Shown: positions 8,643-17,601 of the stretch, one piece after another
How positions within the stretch are numbered: the stretch's first letter is position 1
Layout of the letters: each line of letters begins with the position of its first letter
Assembly: GCA_001515945.1 (NCBI GenBank)
Contig: LOER01000046.1
Span: 62,001-126,000, forward strand
Source of the DNA: Desulfitibacter sp. BRH_c19
Lineage (GTDB): Bacteria > Bacillota > DSM-16504 > Desulfitibacterales > Desulfitibacteraceae
DNA length: 64,000 nt
Direction: 5' to 3'
The notes under the pieces: model-generated
Databases searched by the model: none
Told to the model about the DNA's origin: nothing
Seen by the model: the letters and a program-made list of their open reading frames with translations, nothing else
Made by a program: the position numbers and the translations under genes

Positions 8643-9965
8643 CTATTGTAAAAGCTCTTGTAATCTGCTTTCTGCATTGGCCCAAATTGCTTCGATTGAC
8701 TTATCAGTACTAATTATTTCTTGAACGGAAGTCATGATTATTTCTGAAATCTCATTATAATCAGGTCCATATGGCAAGGCGACTACTGATGGTAATACCT
8801 CTTCCATAAAAGCTGTAGTAATAGGACTATCAGCTATTTGTGGGAATCTTTCAATTGCATCACTAGTTACTGGTGCATAGCCTACAGGTAAGATGTAATC
8901 TCTTATTCCACTTTCACTATTAACGAGGTATTCTATTAGCTTCATCGCAGAGTCCTTGTTAGCTGACTGTTTAAACACTACTAGACTGTGGTTTGTATCA
9001 GCCACATAACTTACACCATTACTGCCTGTAGGGGTTGTAGTAACACCCCAGGTGTTCCACACATCTTGCTCTGTCATATCAGTATTTAACGCTTGAATAA
9101 CGCCTGACAGATAGGATCCATCAAAGCCAAAGAGTAATTTATTATCTGCAGCCGCTGGACGGAATTCACCATATTTTTTCCCTGGTTGACTATTACCTTC
9201 TTCCATGTGCTTTCTAACCCATTCACCATATTCTACCATGCCTGGTGTATTAATGTTTATATTTCCATTCATATCAACTGGTGGTGCTCCATCATTAAAT
9301 GCCATCATAAAAGGCCACTGATGGAATAGACCAATTGTTCTAACGGTAGTATCAAGCTGAATCATTGTTACGTCACTTGGTAATACCCCTCTAGCCTGTT
9401 CTATTGCTTGATCTAATTCTACAATTGTTTTAGGTGGGTTATTAGGATCAAGACCAGCCTCTTCCATTAAGGTTTTATTGTACCAGAACCCATTTACTAC
9501 GGGAGCCCATGGAACCGCATAGAGTTTTCCTTCCCATACTGCACCATCTAAAATGCTTTGGGGAATCTTATCCAAAAGTTCTTTTGGAATTATGTCATCA
9601 AGAGGCTCAAGAAAACCACCTGCAGCCAAAGTGATTACAGCATCCCCTTGCACTTGGGACACATCTGGAGAATTTCCACCTGCAGCCATAATAGTTATCT
9701 GCTGCATAGTATCTGATACAGGTATACCTATAACTTCAGCCTTAATGTTTGGGTTGTCAGAGTGGAAGTTCTCCATGACAGTTTGCATATTGTCTCTGGT
9801 ACCTTCTTCAAGTGATACCCAATTAGTAAATTGTATGTTTACTATCTCATCAGTTGGATCCTGCGGCTCTGGTGTTGTATCATTTTGTCCGCATCCTCCT
9901 AGTACAACAAAAAGTAAAGCAAAAACAATCAATAGTGGCAAGAATCTAAATTTTCCTTTTTTCAC
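8643..9965 (-). CDS. Extracellular solute-binding lipoprotein of sugar ABC importer
   Basis: A 440-residue family 1 (MalE-like) binding protein. The N-terminus is a lipoprotein signal: MKKGK, a hydrophobic stretch, then the lipobox LGGC, with the Cys as the acylated residue, followed by a Thr/Pro/Glu/Asp-rich linker. The mature part has features typical of CUT1 receptors, such as the VPWAPVVNGFWYNKTLM segment and a C-terminal NAESRLQELLQ helix. It captures the carbohydrate outside the membrane and delivers it to the MalF/MalG permeases. The start is GTG at 9965 behind AAAAGGAGGG. It is the second gene after the promoter at 11283-11312; the ligand is not known. Confidence 0.92.
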   Translation of the reverse strand: MKKGKFRFLPLLIVFALLFVVLGGCGQNDTTPEPQDPTDEIVNIQFTNWVSLEEGTRDNMQTVMENFHSDNPNIKAEVIGIPVSDTMQQITIMAAGGNSPDVSQVQGDAVITLAAGGFLEPLDDIIPKELLDKIPQSILDGAVWEGKLYAVPWAPVVNGFWYNKTLMEEAGLDPNNPPKTIVELDQAIEQARGVLPSDVTMIQLDTTVRTIGLFHQWPFMMAFNDGAPPVDMNGNININTPGMVEYGEWVRKHMEEGNSQPGKKYGEFRPAAADNKLLFGFDGSYLSGVIQALNTDMTEQDVWNTWGVTTTPTGSNGVSYVADTNHSLVVFKQSANKDSAMKLIEYLVNSESGIRDYILPVGYAPVTSDAIERFPQIADSPITTAFMEEVLPSVVALPYGPDYNEISEIIMTSVQEIISTDKSIEAIWANAESRLQELLQ

Positions 9966-10071
9966 TTATAACCCTCCTTTTAATTTGTAAGTAATTCCTT
10001 GAAACTCAGATTTACGAAATGAATAATTTTGCTTATCTAAAGGATCCCTCCTTTCAAATAAAACCTATTAA

Positions 10072-11175
10072 TTATAAATTCATTGCGTTTGTACCACTAT
10101 CAGCATCAAAGATGTGTATGAATTCTTTGCTAGCCCTTACTTTTATGTTTTCTCCAGAACATGGAATTCGTCCATATCCGCTAACCTTCATCACAATTTT
10201 GTCTTGTCCAGATGTAATCACATGGACAATTACTTCAGCCCCAATATATTCAACAATTTCCACAACCCCAGTTATTATTCCGTCTTGTTCATCGGGACTA
10301 ACTGTATCTGTTAAGTTAATACACTCGGGACGAATCCCTAGAGTAACTTCTTCTTGTGCAAAATTATTAGCCACTTTATTTGTAACTTCAATAGAAACTT
10401 CTTTACCCTTAAATACCATTTTCTCTGACTCTTTTACCAGTTTTCCATTGATGAAATTCATGGGAGGAGTTCCTATAAATCCTGCAACGAAAGTGTTAAC
10501 CGGCTTCATGTATATTTCATCAGGAGTTCCTAATTGCTGCAATAATCCATCCTTTAATACAGCTATTCTACTACCCATAGTCATTGCTTCTATTTGATCA
10601 TGTGTAACATATATTGTGGTTGTTTTTAATTGCTGATGCAACTTAATTAGATCTGCTCTCATCTGAACCCTTAATTTGGCATCTAAGTTGCTAAGGGGTT
10701 CATCCATTAAGAAGACCTGAGGATGACGAACTATTGCTCTACCTAAAGCAACACGCTGACGCTGACCCCCTGATAACTGTTTAGGAAACCGATGCAAGTA
10801 CTCAGTTATACCTAACATTTCAGCAGCTTCTTTTACTTGGTCTTCAATCAAGTTCTTTTTTATCTTTCTTAGACTGAGACTAAAAGCTATATTATCATAG
10901 ATATTCTTATGCGGATATAATGCATAGTTTTGAAAAACCATGGCAATATCTCTGTTTTTTGGTTCTAGACTAGTTACCTCTTTGTTCCCAATATAAATTT
11001 CGCCGGAAGTTGGAGCTTCAAGTCCAGCAATCATCCTTAAGGTTGTACTCTTACCACAGCCTGATGGACCTACTAATACCAAAAACTCACCATCTTCAAT
11101 TGTAAAGGTAATTTCTGATACTACAGGGGGACCACCAAAACTTTTAGTCAATTGTTCTAACCGCACCTCGGCCAT
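10072..11175 (-). CDS. Sugar ABC transporter ATP-binding protein, MsmX/UgpC-like
   Basis: A 367-residue ATPase with Walker A GPSGCGKSTT, signature LSGGQRQRVALGRA, Walker B VFLMDEPLSNLDA and switch His in YVTHDQIEA. The C-terminal third is the TOBE/MalK-type regulatory domain. The start was placed at ATG 11175 because GGAGG lies eight bases upstream; an in-frame TTG 15 bases earlier would overlap that ribosome site. It energises the importer encoded downstream and is the first gene of the operon. Proteins of this type often serve several sugar importers in Firmicutes, but its linkage here suggests a dedicated role. Confidence 0.94.
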   Translation of the reverse strand: MAEVRLEQLTKSFGGPPVVSEITFTIEDGEFLVLVGPSGCGKSTTLRMIAGLEAPTSGEIYIGNKEVTSLEPKNRDIAMVFQNYALYPHKNIYDNIAFSLSLRKIKKNLIEDQVKEAAEMLGITEYLHRFPKQLSGGQRQRVALGRAIVRHPQVFLMDEPLSNLDAKLRVQMRADLIKLHQQLKTTTIYVTHDQIEAMTMGSRIAVLKDGLLQQLGTPDEIYMKPVNTFVAGFIGTPPMNFINGKLVKESEKMVFKGKEVSIEVTNKVANNFAQEEVTLGIRPECINLTDTVSPDEQDGIITGVVEIVEYIGAEVIVHVITSGQDKIVMKVSGYGRIPCSGENIKVRASKEFIHIFDADSGTNAMNL

Positions 11176-11264
11176 ATAATAAACCTCCAATCTGTTAGCT
11201 GAAAACTATTCTCTAGATAAAAAGCTAAAAGTTAGTGCATTATTCATAATGTATAATATTACAA

Positions 11265-11282
11265 TATTGCTTATTTGCAATA
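11265..11282. promoter_or_regulatory. Palindromic operator candidate at the sugar-operon start site
   Basis: TATTGC and GCAATA form a perfect inverted repeat with a six-base spacer. It begins directly downstream of the -10 box of the minus-strand promoter and covers the expected transcription start. This position suits a repressor. The regulator is not encoded in the window. Confidence 0.5.
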
Positions 11283-11312
11283 ATTATAAATCTCAGAACA
11301 ATATCTTGTCAA
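11283..11312 (-). promoter_or_regulatory. Sigma-A promoter of the sugar operon
   Basis: On the minus strand, TTGACA (11312-11307) and TATAAT (11288-11283) are both perfect consensus boxes, separated by 18 bases. Transcription would start near 11276, about 100 bases before the ATPase gene. Confidence 0.75.
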
Positions 11313-11467
11313 CACAAATATTAATTTTATAAACTGTAATTACCGATAAAAGCGTGAGCTCAAATTAATATATTAGAATATTCCATATCTATGTACAAGC
11401 TTCCTTCATAAAAAATATTGCTTTTTAAAAAAACTCAGCAACCTTTACAATTCCAATATATCAATGG

Positions 11468-11493
11468 GTTTTCATTACAAAATGAATGAAAAC
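11468..11493. repeat. 9-bp inverted repeat in the divergent promoter region
   Basis: GTTTTCATT and AATGAAAAC are separated by eight bases. The site lies about 35 bases upstream of the aldolase -35 box and could be a regulator-binding site for the divergent pair. No T run makes a terminator unlikely. Confidence 0.4.
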
Positions 11494-11527
11494 TGACTAT
11501 TGAGACAGTTTTATTTTTAAAGTGTTA

Positions 11528-11557
11528 TTGACAAATTAACAATGATATATCTATAAT
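11528..11557 (+). promoter_or_regulatory. Sigma-A promoter of the aldolase gene
   Basis: TTGACA (11528-11533) and TATAAT (11552-11557), both perfect, lie 18 bases apart. The start site would fall near 11564, giving a leader of about 47 bases before the ATG at 11611. Confidence 0.78.
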
Positions 11558-11564
11558 TACATAT

Positions 11565-11580
11565 GTTGTATATATACAAC
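11565..11580. promoter_or_regulatory. 16-bp perfect palindrome, GntR-type operator candidate
   Basis: The palindrome GTTGTATATATACAAC sits exactly at the expected transcription start of the aldolase promoter. The TTGTAT...ATACAA shape is typical of operators bound by GntR-family repressors. That assignment is an inference, and no such repressor gene is in the window. Confidence 0.6.
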
Positions 11581-11610
11581 TTTGCAATATTTAATTAGGG
11601 GGAATATATT

Positions 11611-12453
11611 ATGCCTTTAGTATCTTTAAAAGAAGTATTACAAACTCACAACGGCGCAGTAGGTGCTTTTAGTACCTATGATTTATTTACGGCACAGGCT
11701 ATTATGCAGGCAGGAAATAAGTTGAACCTTCCTGTAATAGCAATGATAGGTGCCCCGGTTTTAAACAAGCCTGGTAATGAAGTAATCGGACAGATAATGG
11801 TTGATCTAGCAAAGAGAGCTTCCTCTCCAGTATGTGTTTTTCTAGATCATTCACAAGACTTTGATACATGTTTAAAAGCAATTAACCTGGGTTTTAGTGC
11901 TGTGATGATTGATGGATCTCATTTAAGTTTAGAAGAAAATATAGAAATTACTAATAAGGTCTCTTTAGAAGCTAAAAAAGCTGGTGTATCAGTAGAAGCA
12001 GAACTTGGGGCTTTAGCTGGAATTGAAGATGGAGAAGAAGTAAAAGCCACAAAGATGACAAATCCAGACCATGTTAAAACTTTTTTGGAAGCAACAGACA
12101 TAGATGCATTAGCCGTTTCTATTGGTAATGCCCATGGTCTTTATAAAGGTGAGCCACACCTTAACTTTGAGCTCCTTCAAACGATAGCTGAGATTTCAAA
12201 AGTACCACTAGTTTTACATGGAGGCACAGGATTAACTACACAGCAATTTGCAAAGGGTGTAGAATTGGGAATTAAGAAAATTAACATAGGTACAGAAGTG
12301 AAAAAAACATTTATTGAAGCTTTTATAAAAACACATGAAGAAAATATTGTAGGGTATGACCTGGTTGGTATACCTCAAGCTTGTAAAGATGCTGTTAAAG
12401 AAATGGTTAAAGCTAATCTTGAATTCTTTGCTAACGGTTGGAAAAATATATAG
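11611..12453 (+). CDS. Class II fructose-bisphosphate/tagatose-bisphosphate-type aldolase
   Basis: A 280-residue Zn-dependent aldolase of the FbaA/KbaY/GatY family. Visible landmarks are FLDHSQD (catalytic Asp and a zinc His), GNAHGLYKG (zinc His), LHGGTGL (zinc His) and KINIGTE (phosphate binding). The family cleaves ketose-1-phosphates or 1,6-bisphosphates into dihydroxyacetone phosphate and an aldehyde. The gene diverges from the sugar operon and has its own promoter and operator, so it plausibly performs the last step of the same pathway. GGGGG lies before ATG 11611. Which sugar phosphate it prefers cannot be told from sequence. Confidence 0.9.
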   Translation: MPLVSLKEVLQTHNGAVGAFSTYDLFTAQAIMQAGNKLNLPVIAMIGAPVLNKPGNEVIGQIMVDLAKRASSPVCVFLDHSQDFDTCLKAINLGFSAVMIDGSHLSLEENIEITNKVSLEAKKAGVSVEAELGALAGIEDGEEVKATKMTNPDHVKTFLEATDIDALAVSIGNAHGLYKGEPHLNFELLQTIAEISKVPLVLHGGTGLTTQQFAKGVELGIKKINIGTEVKKTFIEAFIKTHEENIVGYDLVGIPQACKDAVKEMVKANLEFFANGWKNI

Positions 12454-12460
12454 TTTTGAA

Positions 12461-12505
12461 AAAAGACGCCTAACCCTTTTTAAATTTTGGTTTAAGCGTC
12501 TTTTT
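12461..12505. terminator. Bidirectional terminator between aldolase and tryptophanase genes
   Basis: GACGC...GCGTC arms flanked by an A run on the left and a T run on the right form an imperfect stem between two converging genes. It can serve the plus-strand aldolase and, on the other strand, the tryptophanase transcript. Confidence 0.7.
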
Positions 12506-12518
12506 GAAAATTAGTTTG

Positions 12519-13904
12519 TTAAAGTAAGGGTTCAAACCTGGCAGTAAAGTGCCTTAGAACTTCTGCCTGATAGACAAGCTTTAGTCCTTTAATATCCTGC
12601 TTTTTATCTGCAACATTTGCAAATGCATTTGCAACTACATCCATATGTCTATCTGTGTAGACCCTCCGCGGTATGGCCATCCTCAATAGTTCCATTTCAG
12701 GGTATACCTCTTCTCCTGTGACAGGATCTACGTATCCAAAAGCACAAGTTCCTATCTCCACACTTCTTATACCAGCCTCTAAGTATAACTGGCAAACAAG
12801 CGCTTGTGCTGGAAAAGACCTTTGGGGCAGGTGTTGAAGAAAACGTTTAACATCTACATAAACTCCATGACCCCCTGGTGGCTCAATAACAGGAACTCCT
12901 ATAGCCAGGAGTTTATCAGCTAGGTATTTCACTTGGCCAATTCTATCTTGTAAGTATTCCTCTGAAAGAACTTCATTTAGTCCTCTAGACATGGCTTCTA
13001 AATCTCTACCGGCTAAACCCCCATAAGTAGCATAGCCCTCAAATGGAATTTGAATTCCCACGGCTTTCTTGTAATAATCGGCATTATCTTTAAAAGCAAG
13101 AAAACCACCAATATTTACAAGGGCATCTTTTTTAGCACTCATTGAACACCCATGGGCATAAGAAAACATCTTTTTTACAATATCTCGAATGCTCACATCC
13201 TTGTAATCTGGATCTCTATCTTTTATGAAAAAAGCATTTTCTGCAAATCTAGCAACATCTAGAAATAAAGGCACTCCAAATTTGTCAGCTAGCTTTCTGG
13301 CTTCCTTAAGGTTGTTTATAGAAACAGGCTGACCCCCATTGTTATTACAGGTAACTGTTATTAAGACAAAGGGTATTTTATCATGATGCTCCTTAAGTTC
13401 TTCCTCAAGCTTACTTAAGTCAATGTCTCCTTTAAAGGGTGCTTTGCAACTGCTATCATAGCCTTCTGTCTTTAAAAGATTAACAGGGATAGCCTTTCTA
13501 AGCCTAATATGACCCTCTGTTGTGTCAAAATGGAGATTTCCTGGCACTCTATCCCCTTCCTTAACAAACATCTGCATCAGTATATTTTCTGCTCCTCTGC
13601 CTTGATGGGTTGGCACAACAAAATCATATCCCATAACATCCTTAATGGTATGTTTTAGATTGAAATAGTTTTTCCCACCAGCATAGGACTCATCTCCACT
13701 CATAATACCAGCCCATTGATTATCACTCATGGCCGTAGTACCACTATCAGTAAGTAAGTCTATATAAACATCCTTACTTGCCAGATTAAAAACATTGTAC
13801 CCTGCCTCAGCTAGTCTCATCTCTCTGTACTCTCTAGTAGTAACCTTAATAGGCTCTACCATCTTAATCTTGTATGGCTCAGCATATAGTGACCTGTCTT
13901 TCAT
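12519..13904 (-). CDS. tnaA: Tryptophanase (PLP-dependent tryptophan indole-lyase)
   Basis: A 461-residue beta-eliminating lyase that splits L-tryptophan into indole, pyruvate and ammonia. It aligns end to end with TnaA and tyrosine phenol-lyase, from LLTDSGT and PTHQGRGAE to LRHFTARF; the PLP lysine lies in SMSAKKDA. Three positions that separate the two enzymes favour tryptophanase: Asp in HFDTTEGH (Thr in phenol-lyase), Ile in RSVEIGTC (Arg in phenol-lyase) and His in LRHFTARF (Phe in phenol-lyase). AAAGGAGG precedes ATG 13904. It diverges from a sigma-54 activator gene, with a -24/-12 element between them, so induction by that activator is likely. No tryptophan permease is adjacent. Confidence 0.93.
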   Translation of the reverse strand: MKDRSLYAEPYKIKMVEPIKVTTREYREMRLAEAGYNVFNLASKDVYIDLLTDSGTTAMSDNQWAGIMSGDESYAGGKNYFNLKHTIKDVMGYDFVVPTHQGRGAENILMQMFVKEGDRVPGNLHFDTTEGHIRLRKAIPVNLLKTEGYDSSCKAPFKGDIDLSKLEEELKEHHDKIPFVLITVTCNNNGGQPVSINNLKEARKLADKFGVPLFLDVARFAENAFFIKDRDPDYKDVSIRDIVKKMFSYAHGCSMSAKKDALVNIGGFLAFKDNADYYKKAVGIQIPFEGYATYGGLAGRDLEAMSRGLNEVLSEEYLQDRIGQVKYLADKLLAIGVPVIEPPGGHGVYVDVKRFLQHLPQRSFPAQALVCQLYLEAGIRSVEIGTCAFGYVDPVTGEEVYPEMELLRMAIPRRVYTDRHMDVVANAFANVADKKQDIKGLKLVYQAEVLRHFTARFEPLL

Positions 13905-14010
13905 GATAGACCTCCTTTGGCAAAGTGTAGTATTACTAGTAATTCTAAATTAAAAGCTTTTCTTCCTTCTAGTACGTACAAATATCTACAAAAAAGTTTT
14001 CAAACAGAAA

Positions 14011-14029
14011 TTGCAAGGCTGTTTCCTTG
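14011..14029 (-). promoter_or_regulatory. Candidate sigma-54 (-24/-12) promoter of tnaA
   Basis: On the minus strand GG (14026-14025) and GC (14014-14013) are exactly ten bases apart within AAGGAAACAGCCTTGCAA, keeping the invariant GG-N10-GC and the TTGC box. The rest of the -24 box departs from TGGCAC. Transcription would begin near 14001, about 97 bases before tnaA. The divergent gene encodes a sigma-54 activator, which supports the call. Confidence 0.55.
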
Positions 14030-14082
14030 TGGTATTATAATAGTATATCCAGTAAGCTTTTATGCCAGGGGGATCCTAAAAT

Positions 14083-15516
14083 ATGGAACAATCCATAATT
14101 AAAGAACTTCAAGAAAGGCTATATTGTATTGAAAATGCCCTAGACAATGTTAAAGAAGGTATACTCATTAGTGATAGGAACAGTAAAATTATATTTTATA
14201 ATAAAGAAATGGCAAAACTAGATGGACTTAGGCAAAGTGAAGTTATAGGTAAAAAGATCACTGAGGTATATAAAGTTGATGATGACCATAGTGAACATCT
14301 AAATGTACTTAATACCGGAAACCCTATAAAAGAAGGTAATAGAATTTATTATACAACCCAAGGTAATCAGGTTGATATGGTGTACAAGACTTTGCCTGTC
14401 TTTAAAGAAAATGAAACCATAGGCGTCTACTCTCTCTGTCGAAATGTTGCAAAACTTAAGGAACTTCTGGAAAGAACCATGCAACTACAAAACTCCCATT
14501 CTGAAGTTAGTTCAATTGACGAAGTCGACTTAAATAACAGCACAATATATACATTTGATGATATTATTGGCAATAGCCAAATAATGAACCAACTAAAAAC
14601 TGAAGCTAAACAGATTGCAGCCAGCAATACTCCAATCTTAATTACAGGAGAAACGGGAACCGGTAAAGAACTTTTTGCACAAAGCATTCACAATTATAGT
14701 CAGAAAAATTCAGAGCAGTTTTTGGCAATTAATTGTGCAGCAATACCAGAAAATCTGTTAGAGAGTCTGCTTTTTGGAACAGTTAGAGGAGCTTTTACAG
14801 GTGCAGCAGATATGTCAGGCTTTTTTGAGCAAGCTGAAGAAGGAACCATATTTTTAGACGAAATCAATTCTATGCCACTATCTTTACAGGCAAAGCTTTT
14901 AAGAGTTTTACAGGAAAGAAAGGCAAGGCGAATAGGTAGTCCAAAGGAATATTTAGTAAAGTGTAAAATCATCAGTTCTACTAATAGAGATCCACTTATT
15001 AGTTTAGAGAGACAGGAGATTCGTTCCGATTTATATTACCGGTTAGCTGGCCTAGTATTGACTATACCTCCTTTAACAGAGCATAAAGAAGATATAGCTG
15101 AATTAATTGATTATTTTATGAAAAGATACTGTTTGATTTATAAAAAAAGCACTTCAAAATTGAGTAAGGAACTGCTTGAAGTCTTGGAATCTTATGATTG
15201 GCCAGGTAACATACGTCAATTGCAGCATATTGTTGAAAATCTACTCATTAGAGCAGACAAAAGACAAATAGGAATCGAATATTTACCAGCTCATTTCAAG
15301 AAGGAGATCTCATCTCGTATTAAAACACCCACCAACCCAAAGGTTAAAACAGACATTAACAAAAAACTCGCGGAATATGAAAAAAGTATGATAGTTGAAG
15401 TCTTAAAAAAGACCAAGTGGAATATTTCCAAATCTGCAAATCAATTGGGTCTAAATAGACAGAATCTACAGTACAAAATCAAAAAATATAATCTAAAATT
15501 AAATAGCCACCCTTGA
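14083..15516 (+). CDS. Sigma-54-dependent transcriptional activator with PAS domain
   Basis: A 477-residue enhancer-binding protein. Residues about 12-125 form a PAS sensor domain. About 160-390 form the AAA+ domain with Walker A GETGTGKE, the sigma-54 contact loop GAFTGA and Walker B FLDEI. The C-terminus is a Fis-type helix-turn-helix (NISKSANQLGLNRQNLQYKI). The layout resembles RocR-type activators of amino-acid catabolism. There is no phosphoreceiver domain, so it probably senses a small ligand through PAS. It diverges from tnaA and lies next to the hut operon, each with a -24/-12 element, so it may control both; that is inference. GGGGG precedes ATG 14083. Confidence 0.9.
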   Translation: MEQSIIKELQERLYCIENALDNVKEGILISDRNSKIIFYNKEMAKLDGLRQSEVIGKKITEVYKVDDDHSEHLNVLNTGNPIKEGNRIYYTTQGNQVDMVYKTLPVFKENETIGVYSLCRNVAKLKELLERTMQLQNSHSEVSSIDEVDLNNSTIYTFDDIIGNSQIMNQLKTEAKQIAASNTPILITGETGTGKELFAQSIHNYSQKNSEQFLAINCAAIPENLLESLLFGTVRGAFTGAADMSGFFEQAEEGTIFLDEINSMPLSLQAKLLRVLQERKARRIGSPKEYLVKCKIISSTNRDPLISLERQEIRSDLYYRLAGLVLTIPPLTEHKEDIAELIDYFMKRYCLIYKKSTSKLSKELLEVLESYDWPGNIRQLQHIVENLLIRADKRQIGIEYLPAHFKKEISSRIKTPTNPKVKTDINKKLAEYEKSMIVEVLKKTKWNISKSANQLGLNRQNLQYKIKKYNLKLNSHP

Positions 15517-15532
15517 GATGGCTATTTTTTTT
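15502..15532 (+). terminator. Intrinsic terminator of the sigma-54 activator gene
   Basis: AATAGCCA and TGGCTATT pair around a nine-base loop that contains the stop codon, followed by a run of eight T. The gene and the terminator therefore overlap. Confidence 0.88.
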
Positions 15533-15537
15533 CAAAT

Positions 15538-17565
15538 TTATCCTTTTAGAGTTTCATCTACAACCTTATTTACAAGCTCTTCATCTGCGACAAAGGGTAT
15601 TGTAACATGACCTTTTCCTTCATACATTTTGTTAAACTCTATTATTGTTTCAATGGAATTTTCGTTTCTAGCCCAGTTGCGTCTAGCCACTCCACCTATT
15701 ACGTCCCATAGCATTGCAGATTTTATGGTATTATCTATTCTTTCACTACCGTTTAAAACAAGGCCAAATCCACCATTAATTGCTTTACCAATTCCAACAC
15801 CCCCGCCATTGTGGAGCGCACAAAGACTCATTCCCCTAGCGGCATTTCCGGCAAAACATTGGATTGCCATTTCGGCCATGACGTTACTTCCATCTTTGAT
15901 ATTGGCTGTTTCTCTAAAGGGTGAATCTGTACCACTTACATCATGGTGATCTCTACCTAGCATTACTGGGCCAATTTCCCCGTTTCTCACCATTTCATTA
16001 AACTTAAGAGCAATGGTCTTTCTTCCTTCAGCATCTTGATAGAGAATTCTAGCTTGGGTTCCTACTACGAGCTGATTGTCTTCAGCATCTCTTATCCAAA
16101 TATAGTTATCCCTGTCTTGACCTCTACGGTTTGGATTAATACACTCCATAGCTGCCTTATCTGTTTTAATTAAGTCTTCATGTTTACCGCTCAAGCAAAC
16201 CCACCTAAAGGGTCCGTAACCATAATCAAAGAGCATTGGTCCCATGATATCTTCTACATAAGAAGGCCAGATGAAACCATCCTTGTCGTCTATCCCATTT
16301 TTGGAAATGTCTTTTACACCCGCATCATAAACTGCTTTCATAAATGCATTTCCATAGTCAAAGAAATATGTTCCTCTTTCTGTTAACACTTTAATTAGTG
16401 CATAGTGATGTTTTAATGATTTATCTACAAGTTCTATAAATCTAGCTCTGTCTGATCCAATTAGTTCTGTTCTTTCTTCAAAGGATACTCCCTGTGGACA
16501 ATAACCTCCATCATATACAGCATGACACGAAGTCTGATCTGATAATAGTTCAACATGAATATTTTTTTCTACTACGTATTCTAAGAGTTCAACAATATTT
16601 CCATGATAGGCAATGGAAATTGGCTCTTTTTTCTTTAAATATTCTTCAGCAGTAGCAAAGATATCATCAAGATTATCAGATACCTTGCCTACCCAACCCT
16701 GATTATATCTTGTCATGATTCTTGAGTAGTCAACTTCAGCTATTACACCAACACCATTTGCTATTTCTACTGCTTTAGGCTGAGCACCGCTCATACCACC
16801 AAGACCAGATGAAATGAACATGTGTCCCCTTAAGTCACCGTCTTCAGGAATTCCAAGTTTATTTCTACCTGCATTAAGAAGGGTATTAAAGGTTCCATGG
16901 ACTATTCCTTGAGGTCCAATATACATCCAGCCGCCAGCTGTCATTTGCCCATAATTTGCTACACCCATCTGTTCTGCTATATCCCAATCGTGGGGATTAT
17001 CAAACATTCCTATCATAAGTGAGTTTGTTATTATTACCCTAGGAGCTTCTGGTTTAGATGGAAATAAACCTAATGGATGACCCGATTGCACCACTAATGT
17101 CTGATCCTCTGTCAGGACTTCCAGGTATTTCTTTATTAATCTATACTGGAGCCAGTTCTGACATACCCTACCCGTTTCGCCATAAGTGACTAATTCATAG
17201 GGATATAGTGCTACTTCAAAGTCTAGGTTATTATCTATCATTACTTGAAAGGCTTTTCCTTCAATGCAGTTACCCTGATACTCGTCTATTGATTTTCCAT
17301 ATAATCTTCCTTCGGGGCGAAAGCGGTAAGCATAGATTCTTCCCCTTGTTTTTAATTCTTTAAGAAATTCAGGTGCTAAACTTTTGTGAAATTCTTCAGG
17401 TACATATCTAAGAGCATTTTTTAGTGCTACTTTAGTTTGGTCCGGTGTAAGTTTATACCCTCTATTTGGAGCTCTTCTGATACCTTCTTGAAAAACAGGC
17501 ATCTCTGGAAGCTTAGCATCAAGCTTGATTATCATAGCCTTGGAAATATCCTTATTACTAATCAT
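15538..17565 (-). CDS. hutU: Urocanate hydratase
   Basis: A 675-residue urocanase, longer than the roughly 555-residue Bacillus/Pseudomonas type and typical of the long form seen in clostridia. It hydrates urocanate to imidazolonepropionate using tightly bound NAD+. Conserved glycine-rich blocks include SSGLGGMSGAQPKA, the Cys/Gly region CALHNGGGVGIGKAING and YCPQGVSFEE. It is the last gene of the hut operon, after the cyclodeaminase. ATG 17565 has GGGGG eight bases upstream. Second step of histidine breakdown; it acts in the cytoplasm. The convergent activator gene's terminator lies just past its stop codon. Confidence 0.95.
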   Translation of the reverse strand: MISNKDISKAMIIKLDAKLPEMPVFQEGIRRAPNRGYKLTPDQTKVALKNALRYVPEEFHKSLAPEFLKELKTRGRIYAYRFRPEGRLYGKSIDEYQGNCIEGKAFQVMIDNNLDFEVALYPYELVTYGETGRVCQNWLQYRLIKKYLEVLTEDQTLVVQSGHPLGLFPSKPEAPRVIITNSLMIGMFDNPHDWDIAEQMGVANYGQMTAGGWMYIGPQGIVHGTFNTLLNAGRNKLGIPEDGDLRGHMFISSGLGGMSGAQPKAVEIANGVGVIAEVDYSRIMTRYNQGWVGKVSDNLDDIFATAEEYLKKKEPISIAYHGNIVELLEYVVEKNIHVELLSDQTSCHAVYDGGYCPQGVSFEERTELIGSDRARFIELVDKSLKHHYALIKVLTERGTYFFDYGNAFMKAVYDAGVKDISKNGIDDKDGFIWPSYVEDIMGPMLFDYGYGPFRWVCLSGKHEDLIKTDKAAMECINPNRRGQDRDNYIWIRDAEDNQLVVGTQARILYQDAEGRKTIALKFNEMVRNGEIGPVMLGRDHHDVSGTDSPFRETANIKDGSNVMAEMAIQCFAGNAARGMSLCALHNGGGVGIGKAINGGFGLVLNGSERIDNTIKSAMLWDVIGGVARRNWARNENSIETIIEFNKMYEGKGHVTIPFVADEELVNKVVDETLKG

Positions 17566-17601
17566 TGTTCATGCCCCCTTTTTCAAAAAACTTCCCTGGT
17601 G

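Noticed and set aside
9553-10597. Long plus-strand frames opposite the binding protein and ATPase genes
   Set aside because: They are antisense shadows of strong minus-strand genes and encode no recognisable domains.
12519-13904. Tyrosine phenol-lyase instead of tryptophanase
   Set aside because: Asp, Ile and His at the three discriminating positions match tryptophanase; phenol-lyases have Thr, Arg and Phe.
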